DNA of 64,000 nt from NCBI GenBank assembly GCA_041746105.1, contig JBGTHP010000010.1:1-64000 (forward strand), in the 5' to 3' direction. The DNA is from JBFHRE01 sp041746105. Its GTDB lineage: Bacteria; Actinomycetota; Acidimicrobiia; Spongiisociales; ZC4RG35. The notes beneath the pieces were generated by a model. That model worked only from the letters and a program-made list of their open reading frames with translations, was not told the DNA's origin and did no database searches. Positions 8,390-14,733 of the stretch are shown here, one piece after another. The first letter of the stretch is position 1, and each line of letters opens with the position of its first letter. The position numbers and the translations under genes were made by a program.

Positions 8390-9271
8390 ATGACGGATGG
8401 CCCCGTCGTAAATCCGATTGGAGAGTCGGCCGGAAGGGTCGTCTTCTCAGCCCCGTTGACTGACGGCATCGGGCTCTATGGAGGAACCAACTCGATGCCT
8501 GCTCACCACCGATCCTCGGCGCCTCCGATCCGCCCAATTGACGGCGTCATCGGGGTGGTGTCCATTGGAATGTCCAATGGAGGCTTGGAGTGGGACACTT
8601 TCGTGCGGGCGGCGTATGGCGCCGGCGATCTCAACCAGTCGATAGTTCTTGGCAATTGTTGTCTGGACTCGACCTCGATGGTGCAATGGGCGCAGCGGCG
8701 TCCGGAATCGTGGAAGCTGGCCTCCGAGAGGGCACGCAGCTACGGACTACGTCCAGATCAGGTCCAAATCGCGTGGTTCAAGATGGGATCACGCAGCTCC
8801 GAACTCCCAGCTCTACCGCTCGACCGGCGGGTTCTCTTGGAATTTGGGTGGCTGATGGAGGTGTTGGCCCACGCCCAAACCACGTTTCCGAATCTCCGTA
8901 GGGTGTATTGCTCCTCTCGGAGTTATGCCGGCTACTCGAATCACCCTTCGCAGGAGGAACCGAGGACCGGTTTTGACAACGGTTTGGCCGTCAGGGCCCT
9001 GGTCGCCGAGTCGGTTGGTGCCAAGACGCCGATCTGGGTGGCATGGGGCCCGTACCTCTGGGCGAACGGAGCGCTTCCGAGAAGTGATGGGATCAGCTGG
9101 GAGCGCCGCGACTTCACCGGGGACGGTTTCCATCCCAGTGAGATCGGACGAGCCAAGGTTGCAGTCCTTCTCACGGACTTTTTTCGCTCGGATCCCACGA
9201 CAAAATGGATGTTTCGAAAACCGAGGTCGGATTCGCTCGAGCTCGTCCGCGCCGTGGCCCGTCGCCCCTAG
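8390..9271 (+). CDS. SGNH/GDSL-family hydrolase-like protein
   Basis: 293 residues. VVSIGMSNGGLEW near residues 57-68 has the block I form of the SGNH fold, with Ser62 as the nucleophile candidate, and GDGFHPSEIGRAKVAVLL near residues 245-262 has the block V form in which the Asp and His complete the triad. An NCCLDSTSM segment lies between. These enzymes remove or transfer acyl groups from sugars, lipids or peptides. There is no signal peptide, so it should act in the cytoplasm. It is downstream of the nucleotidyltransferase-like gene in the same direction, so it probably belongs to the same pathway. Confidence 0.7.
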   Translation: MTDGPVVNPIGESAGRVVFSAPLTDGIGLYGGTNSMPAHHRSSAPPIRPIDGVIGVVSIGMSNGGLEWDTFVRAAYGAGDLNQSIVLGNCCLDSTSMVQWAQRRPESWKLASERARSYGLRPDQVQIAWFKMGSRSSELPALPLDRRVLLEFGWLMEVLAHAQTTFPNLRRVYCSSRSYAGYSNHPSQEEPRTGFDNGLAVRALVAESVGAKTPIWVAWGPYLWANGALPRSDGISWERRDFTGDGFHPSEIGRAKVAVLLTDFFRSDPTTKWMFRKPRSDSLELVRAVARRP

Positions 9272-9876
9272 TCCAGCACTGACCGATTCTTGACATCCGA
9301 TATTCGGGTGGCGCAAGCAGAAGGCGCCCGGAGAGTCCAAGCGCGGTGATTGGTGCCCGGCTGCTCCGGAAGGCGACACCATCCGACGAAGCGGACAGCT
9401 GCCAGGTGTACGCATATCCGGCTGGACATCCTTTCTGCCTCTGCTGGGTGAACTGCCCAGAAACGCGTGATACGTCGTCCAGTCGTTCGGTCCCGACACG
9501 TTGCATGCGTTCGCCGACCTGTGCCGACCTTCGCCGATCGTGTTGGGTGGCTCCGGCGGGTGTCTGGCTTTCCGTCCCAAGACACCGGACATGGGCGAGC
9601 GAGGGGCGGCAACCGGGCAGTGAACAACGCCATCCGTGTTTAGGAGAGAACCTCTCCCGAGGCAGTCGCAAGGAAGCTAGGAAAACCAGCCAAACCGCTT
9701 GGATGAATAAAAACCGGAGACACGAGAGCGCAGAACCCCGAAGAGGGAGGGCACACCGTTCACCTGGTGTGGGTTCCTAGAGGAATGCCCCTGAGGCGGC
9801 AAAACGAGCGCAGCGTGTCCTCGTCGGGTACACAAGAACGACCAATCCTCCCATGGATGGTTGGTCCACCCAGCCG
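9272..9876. other. Gene-poor stretch with possible structured RNA
   Basis: About 600 bases. Short overlapping frames exist on both strands but none shows a domain or plausible start. The region 9727-9778 can fold: CACACC pairs with GGTGTG across an 8-base loop, and outside this GAACC pairs with GGTTC after an asymmetric bulge. The surrounding purine-rich stretch (9640-9840) looks unlike the coding DNA on either side. I do not recognise it as RNase P, tmRNA, 6S or a known riboswitch. Confidence 0.35.
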
Positions 9877-10263
9877 CTAGTCCAGTGTGGTCGCCCACGG
9901 GCCGTCAACAGGGCTTGCTTCGTGGTCGCCAAGCCACGGCGGCATGGTGACGCAGATGAATTTGAGGTCATCGGTCCCGACGTTGCGGTACTGGAACCGT
10001 GTGCCAACCGGGATGTCGATCGTGAGGCCCGGCCGCAAGTCGACGATGCGCTCGCCTGCGTCGTCCTCACGCCAGATCTGCCCGTGACCTTCAAGCACAT
10101 GCCAGAACTCACTCACCGTCTTGTGAACCGTCGCCCGGTTGATCTGCCCCGGTGGAACGGTGCTGTGAATCATGCCTCCTTGGTCGCCTTCGATCAGGTG
10201 GCGGACGAGTGCCCCAGCGGGCGACGTTGCATCTGGCTCTTCCGGAAACGTCGACTCTTGCAC
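9877..10263 (-). CDS. Cupin-domain protein
   Basis: 128 residues forming a single small beta-barrel. The cupin motif 1 region is seen as PPGQINRATVHKTVSEFWHVLEG (metal ligands His and Glu in the H...E...H pattern) and motif 2 as PVGTRFQYRNVG, separated by the LRPGLTIDIP strand typical of the family. Small single-domain cupins bind a metal and act as isomerases, dioxygenases or sugar-binding regulators. No neighbour points to a substrate. The final residues PVDGPWATTLD lie outside the barrel. Confidence 0.75.
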   Translation of the reverse strand: MQESTFPEEPDATSPAGALVRHLIEGDQGGMIHSTVPPGQINRATVHKTVSEFWHVLEGHGQIWREDDAGERIVDLRPGLTIDIPVGTRFQYRNVGTDDLKFICVTMPPWLGDHEASPVDGPWATTLD

Positions 10264-10291
10264 GCTGCAAATCGTAGCGAAGCAAGTCGCG

Positions 10292-10585
10292 TCAGCGCAT
10301 GGGTTCGACGATGGCTCGCTCGTTGAAATAGCGGAGAGTTAGCTGCGTTGCCCGCCGCGGACCAAGCGGGAGGGTCGGGCTCGTCTTCATGAGCGGATGC
10401 CCGAGTTCGAGCGCGTGTCGGGCAGCGCTGCGCCTTAGAGGCATTGGCTGACCACAAGAAGGCTCATCGCGAGGAGCGGCTGCCGGCGGGGTCTCGATGG
10501 CCGGCGAGGTGGGAAAACTGGTGTTTGTAACCGAGACGGCACGCCGTTCGGCGAGCTTGTCTGGTGCTGCGGCTAGGCCAACCAC
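10292..10585 (-). CDS. Small hypothetical protein overlapping the hydrolase end
   Basis: About 97 residues from a GTG at 10585 that overlaps the last 13 bases of the hydrolase gene; a later ATG would give about 50 residues. The C-terminal half (RHALELGHPLMKTSPTLPLG followed by TLRYFNERAIVEPM) has coding-like composition, while the first half is less convincing. No domain is recognised. It may be a translationally coupled small protein or only an open frame. Confidence 0.3.
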   Translation of the reverse strand: MVGLAAAPDKLAERRAVSVTNTSFPTSPAIETPPAAAPRDEPSCGQPMPLRRSAARHALELGHPLMKTSPTLPLGPRRATQLTLRYFNERAIVEPMR

Positions 10586-11754
10586 TCCCGGATGTGAGAA
10601 ACGGCTTCGGGATCGTGGCACAAGCCGCCATGGTGTCGTCCCCCGAGCACAAGCACGTCCGATGATTCCACACGACGGTGCCGACCCTGGCCTAATGCAC
10701 TGCCGACTCTCACGACGAGGTCGCCGACAATGACACCGAGCGGATGGCTTGGTTGGGTGGTGACTGCACCGGCTATGACGTGGTATTGCACTCCCTCGGG
10801 TCGGGTGTCGACGCCGTGGCGGAGGTCTTTGATTCCGGCGCTCCTCCCATCCAGGAAAGCCGTGAGCGGACGGGTCTCCTTGAACAGTCCGAGACCTTTG
10901 CTGACGCCCTCGACGCCCTTTTCGATGGGTGACCCGAGATGTGGTGCACCTATCGAAACGAGATGCGTTGCCAGGTCGGCCCACTCGTGTCCTGAAGCGC
11001 GAGCGGCTACCACCGCACTGCGGGCGACCAACCCACCCATGGAATGACCTATCAGAACCAACTCCGTCACCGGGACGGGCCACGACTGCTGCACCGTTTC
11101 GAGAAGTCCGGCCACTTCGGAGCCGTTCTCCGTTATTGCCCGACCGGTGTTGTAGCGCGGGCGAAGCACTGTGAACCCATCGGCTTCCAGTCCTTCGGTC
11201 AGCGTTGCGGTGTTGTCGGATCGCCAGCACCGTTCGGTTTCGCCGAGACCGTGCAGCATCACCGCCAATCGACCCGTCGGGGTCGGGAAGGCCCGACTGA
11301 GTGAGGTCGGAGCGGTTGATATGGGGATCCCGTTCAGATCACGCAAGCTGAGGTCGATACGCACCGGGCTGGCATCGGCTTCGAGTCTGTCTCCGAATAC
11401 GCCGTTGAATATCGATTGCACATACCTGCCCCTGGGTGTTTCCCAAACTGGGGGCAGGGTCACGCGGGAACTTGCCATTTCGGACACGACCGAGATGGTC
11501 GACCCGACAGCCGAGCCACCGAGACGAACGGTCTGGTAGATCGAGGCGGTCAATCCGTCGACCAGACGACGCGCAGGCTCGACCCTCGGCCCGGCAACAC
11601 CCAACCAGCGACCGACGATCGCCCTGTGCATTCCTTCCACGGGGGCGACCACCCGTTGGGTGGTGATGGCGATCATGTCTCCGACACCACGCCAGTCATC
11701 GAGGTTGGCTGGGCCGTCCGACGTGCCGTCCGGTAGATCGCGAGTGGTGTCCAC
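10573..11754 (-). CDS. Alpha/beta-hydrolase, lipase/PGAP1-like
   Basis: About 393 residues. An N-terminal helical region (RGVGDMIAITTQRVVAPVEGM, then IVGRWLGVAG) precedes a classical alpha/beta hydrolase: LAVMLHGLGETERCW is the oxyanion strand-loop, LIGHSMGG the nucleophile elbow with Ser238, HLVSIGAPHLGSP the following strand, and GGRHHGGLCHD the catalytic-His region. The GHSMGGLVARS and GAPHLGSP pair is typical of PGAP1/lipase-class esterases acting on lipids or acyl-proteins. No signal peptide is clear. I prefer GTG 11754 because the helical region appears complete from there; ATG 11676 is possible and the frame is open to 11865. Confidence 0.75.
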   Translation of the reverse strand: MDTTRDLPDGTSDGPANLDDWRGVGDMIAITTQRVVAPVEGMHRAIVGRWLGVAGPRVEPARRLVDGLTASIYQTVRLGGSAVGSTISVVSEMASSRVTLPPVWETPRGRYVQSIFNGVFGDRLEADASPVRIDLSLRDLNGIPISTAPTSLSRAFPTPTGRLAVMLHGLGETERCWRSDNTATLTEGLEADGFTVLRPRYNTGRAITENGSEVAGLLETVQQSWPVPVTELVLIGHSMGGLVARSAVVAARASGHEWADLATHLVSIGAPHLGSPIEKGVEGVSKGLGLFKETRPLTAFLDGRSAGIKDLRHGVDTRPEGVQYHVIAGAVTTQPSHPLGVIVGDLVVRVGSALGQGRHRRVESSDVLVLGGRHHGGLCHDPEAVSHIREWLA

Positions 11755-11906
11755 GGAGGAAGGATACGACCCGTCAAAGTGATACCAAACGCGCTCCCGG
11801 CAGTGCGGGCGTTTTCTGCCAAATCCGAACTCCCACCGAGGCGACAACCAACCAACAACAACCATGTCCCGCTCCGGATATTCTGGGCTGAATCGAAAGG
11901 AGCCTC

Positions 11907-12299
11907 GTGGGATTGAGCGTGGACGGATGGGTTGATGGCTACAGGCTGGCGTGGGAGACGCGGGATGCGGAGGCCGCCGCTTCTCTGTTCACGTCGGAAG
12001 CCACCTACCGGTCGAACATTTTTGAAGACCCGTTTCTGGGCCAGAGCGGCGTTGCCGAATACTGGCGGTCGGTGACGGCGTCGCAAAGTGACGTCGAGGT
12101 ACGCATGGGTCATCCGTTCGCCGATGGGGAGCGAGTTGCCGTTGAGTTCTGGACGAACATGAAGGTCGACGGCGACGACGTGACCTTGCCGGGCTGCCTG
12201 CTGCTCGACTTCGATTCGGACGGCTTGTGTTCTGCGCTACGCGAGTACTGGCACTATCAGCCCGGTCGTTTCGAACCGCCCGATGGCTGGGGTAGCTGA
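11907..12299 (+). CDS. NTF2-like (SnoaL-type) protein
   Basis: 130 residues of the NTF2/SnoaL fold. WVDGYRLAWETRDAEAAASLF and TSEATYRSNIFEDPFLGQ are the two N-terminal helices and first strand; GVAEYWRSV is helix 3; FADGERVAVEFWTNM, then GCLLLDFDSDGLCSALREYWH are the curved sheet. Such proteins line a conical pocket that may be catalytic (cyclases, isomerases) or merely binding. The GTG start has AAGGAG 5-6 bases upstream. It stands alone, divergent from the hydrolase. Confidence 0.8.
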   Translation: MGLSVDGWVDGYRLAWETRDAEAAASLFTSEATYRSNIFEDPFLGQSGVAEYWRSVTASQSDVEVRMGHPFADGERVAVEFWTNMKVDGDDVTLPGCLLLDFDSDGLCSALREYWHYQPGRFEPPDGWGS

Positions 12300-12384
12300 G
12301 AACCACGGCTGCCGGTCGTCTCGACCTTCCGGGGTCCCCAGCACCTGACCGGCCCGCCGACGACGGGCCATTCGATCGCTCCGG

Positions 12385-13299
12385 TCAGTTGGCGTTTTCC
12401 AGCTGATCTTCGAGGCGGCGAATCTCGATCTTGAGTCTCCGTTCGTCTTCCTCGAGGAGTTTGGTGACTTCCCGATAACGAAGTTCCAAAGCCTCCAGCC
12501 GCTTCTGTGCCTGGGTCTCCTCGACTTCTATGCGTTGTTTGACTGCTGCCATGGTTTGGTCGCGAGTCAGTTGCGTTTCCTTCTGGGCGGTGCGCACGAT
12601 CCGGTCGGCGTTGTCGCGCGCCTCTTCGAGCACTTGGTCGGCCTCCACCTTCGCCCGCTCGACGATCCCGGCGCTCGTCTCGGCCCTCCCTCGCAATTCA
12701 ATGCTCTCGGACTTGATGGCATCAAGTTCGTCCCTGGCGGTCGCCAGGTCTTCGTCGATCGTGCCTCTGCGGGCCTCCAATTCGCGCTGGATCTGGTCGA
12801 TTCCATGGGACGCCGCCAATCGGATGTTCTCGGCTTCTGATTCGCCGGCAGCCAGCATCACACTTGCCTCTGATCGGGCAGCCTCGAGGGCGCGTTCGGC
12901 GTGCGAGACCAACTCGTGTGCCTTGGTCTTGCCTTCCTCGACGATCCGAGCGGCTTCCAATTCGGCTGCCCGCCTCAGCTTTTCTGCCTCTTCGATCAAA
13001 CTCAGCGCTCTCGCCTTGGTGGCCGCCGTGAGTTGTTCGTTACCCGCTTTTGGTGGCGCTTCCGGGATGTCGGCCTGGCTCTGAAGCAGAGCGACGAGTT
13101 CCCTCGCCTCGTCCAGTTCGGCGGCGAGACTTCCAAACCGCCCCGCCTCTCTTTCGAGCTCCCCGATCCGATCGATGGCCTTTTCCAGCTGTATTCGCCA
13201 TGGCAGGGCTCTGGTGGTCACGAATCTCTTGACCTGTTCCACGTCGTAGCCGTTCTCGACAACGGCGAACTCCGGGATCGGAGTGTCTCCTCGGTTCAT
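12385..13299 (-). CDS. DivIVA-like long coiled-coil protein
   Basis: 304 residues. The N-terminus (IPEFAVVENGYDVEQVKRFV) has the F..V..GYD..QV..F pattern of DivIVA/GpsB proteins, which bind curved membranes or septa and recruit division and wall-growth factors. The rest is almost continuous coiled coil rich in Glu, Ala and Arg, with two alanine-rich stretches. ATG 13299 is supported by GGGAG 5 bases upstream; an earlier in-frame ATG at 13329 lacks this. It lies 85 bases after the conservon GTPase gene on the same strand and may be its transcript's last gene, which would link conservon signalling to polar growth; that link is inference. Confidence 0.75.
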   Translation of the reverse strand: MNRGDTPIPEFAVVENGYDVEQVKRFVTTRALPWRIQLEKAIDRIGELEREAGRFGSLAAELDEARELVALLQSQADIPEAPPKAGNEQLTAATKARALSLIEEAEKLRRAAELEAARIVEEGKTKAHELVSHAERALEAARSEASVMLAAGESEAENIRLAASHGIDQIQRELEARRGTIDEDLATARDELDAIKSESIELRGRAETSAGIVERAKVEADQVLEEARDNADRIVRTAQKETQLTRDQTMAAVKQRIEVEETQAQKRLEALELRYREVTKLLEEDERRLKIEIRRLEDQLENAN

Positions 13300-13384
13300 T
13301 TCCGCTCCCACGCCGGATGTATGCAGCAAGCCACGCGTGAACCGTCCTTCGAGGGGCGGAGTCGGTGGCGCGATGTCATCGTGA

Positions 13385-13981
13385 TCACGCAGTGTTGGGT
13401 TGGACGCTGCGGGCTTGGGTCAAAGCGTGTTCTACCAGCGCGACCAGCGACGCCTGAACATCTTTGCGGTTGCGAGCGTCGCCGTAGGCCATCGGTACGT
13501 GGGGGCTGATCTGGAGAGCACTTCTCACATCCGCCAGGCTGTGAAAACGCTCGCCGTGAAAGGTATTGACCACCACCAGGAACGGCACCTCACGTTTTTC
13601 GAAGTAGTCGATGGCTGCGAAACACTCTGCCAGCCTTCTGGTGTCTACGAGGACGATGGCCCCGATTGCACCCTTCGACAGTTCATGCCACATGAAGTGG
13701 AACCGGCCTTGACCGGGTGTCCCGAACAGATAGAGGACGAGATCGGTGCCAAGAGATATCCGACCGAAGTCCATCGCGACGGTGGTGGACGTCTTGCCGT
13801 CCGTTTGGGACAGATCGTCGATGCCGGCGCTGGCTTGGGTCATCACCGCCTCGGTTCTGAGCGGTTCGATTTCTGAGATGGTCCCGACATAGGTTGTTTT
13901 GCCGACACCGAAGCCTCCGGCGACCACGATCTTGACCGGGAGTCGGCGTTTTCCGTTCTTGTCAGAGGCTGCGGATTCCAT
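13385..13981 (-). CDS. Conservon small GTPase (CvnD/MglA-like)
   Basis: 198 residues. KIVVAGGFGVGKTTYVGTIS is the first strand and P-loop, TSTTVAMDFGRI the switch I region, and LYLFGTPGQGRFHFMW the G3/switch II. The guanine-specificity motif is NTFHGE, not canonical NKxD, as is common among conservon GTPases. These act with the sensor kinase, roadblock and DUF742 proteins as a membrane-associated complex resembling a eukaryotic G-protein switch. ATG 13981 is used because the P-loop then lies near the N-terminus. It overlaps the DUF742 gene by 20 bases. The frame upstream of 13981 is the shadow of cvnC. Confidence 0.9.
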   Translation of the reverse strand: MESAASDKNGKRRLPVKIVVAGGFGVGKTTYVGTISEIEPLRTEAVMTQASAGIDDLSQTDGKTSTTVAMDFGRISLGTDLVLYLFGTPGQGRFHFMWHELSKGAIGAIVLVDTRRLAECFAAIDYFEKREVPFLVVVNTFHGERFHSLADVRSALQISPHVPMAYGDARNRKDVQASLVALVEHALTQARSVQPNTA

Positions 13982-14312
13982 CAAGCACCCTTTGCAGTAG
14001 GTCGGTGTATGCATACGAGTTCTCGTCTTCTGCGACGCGGGCGGCGCCATCGCGGACCAGGTCTCCAACGATGACTCGCGCCACTCCGAGCGGGATTTGG
14101 AGGTGTGCGGCGATCTCGACCACCGCCATCGGAGAAGAGCAGAGTTCGATGACCCCGGCTGCCTCCCAGCGGTACTTGCCCGCCGCCGCCCGTCCTTCTG
14201 CGGTGATCTCGATCTGCGCCTCGAGTGCAACGTCGTCTTCCTGGCCGCCGGAGCGTCCACCGGTGATGGCGTAAGGCCTGACCAGTCGTCCGTGGGTTTC
14301 GCTGCCGCTCAT
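13962..14312 (-). CDS. DUF742 conservon protein (CvnC)
   Basis: 116 residues. The N-terminal VRPYAITGGRS motif is the signature of DUF742, and IAAHLQIPLGVARVIVGDLV is a winged-helix-like helix-turn-helix found in all members. It is the third conservon component and is thought to bridge the GTPase and the roadblock protein; in Streptomyces, conservons affect development and antibiotic production. It starts 1 base after the roadblock gene's stop and overlaps the GTPase gene, so the four proteins should be made together. Confidence 0.9.
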   Translation of the reverse strand: MSGSETHGRLVRPYAITGGRSGGQEDDVALEAQIEITAEGRAAAGKYRWEAAGVIELCSSPMAVVEIAAHLQIPLGVARVIVGDLVRDGAARVAEDENSYAYTDLLQRVLDGIRSL

Positions 14313-14313
14313 G

Positions 14314-14733
14314 TCAATGCCTGTTCAGTAGTTCGCTCTTCAGCTCTTCGCGAACCTCGGGTGTCAACATCTCGCCGGCCCTTTCGGCAAAAACCGCCAT
14401 CTCGTAGCCGATCATGCCGATGTCGGCTTCCTTGATCGTGACCACACACATCAGCGAGCCATCGTTGATTCCGGTCACGAACAGCCATCGATGCTCCATC
14501 TCGATGATCACGTTGTTGACGGACCCTGCACCAAATCGCCCGGCCGAACCGTACGCCAATCCGATGAGGCCAGAAGAGACCGCAGAAAGGCGGTCGGCGG
14601 TATCGAGGTCGACTCCGCTGGACACCGCCAACGGCAGGCCGTCGGAGGAGACCACGACTGCCTGGCGGACGGCCGGAACCTGCTCGACAAATCTGATGAT
14701 GAGCCAGTTGAGGCTTTCCACACCCTCACGCAT
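14314..14733 (-). CDS. Roadblock/LC7 conservon protein (CvnB)
   Basis: 139 residues of the roadblock/longin fold: LIIRFVEQVPAVRQAVVVSS and DGLPLAVSSG are the first helix and strands, SVNNVIIEMEHRWLFVTGI the central sheet. Roadblock proteins dimerise and serve as platform or GTPase-activating partner for MglA-type GTPases. I chose ATG 14733, which has AAGGTG 6 bases upstream and overlaps the sensor gene stop by 8 bases; an ATG-like start at 14763 would lie deeper in the sensor gene. Confidence 0.88.
   Translation of the reverse strand: MREGVESLNWLIIRFVEQVPAVRQAVVVSSDGLPLAVSSGVDLDTADRLSAVSSGLIGLAYGSAGRFGAGSVNNVIIEMEHRWLFVTGINDGSLMCVVTIKEADIGMIGYEMAVFAERAGEMLTPEVREELKSELLNRH

Noticed and set aside
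9346..9780. A 144-residue plus-strand frame in the gap after the SGNH gene
   Set aside because: Cys/Arg/Ser-rich with no domain, no ribosome site, and competing frames of similar length on the other strand.
10586..11230. Long minus-strand frame extending the small ORF at 10292 upstream
   Set aside because: It is antiparallel-frame noise within the lipase gene; only the part after 10585 could be real.
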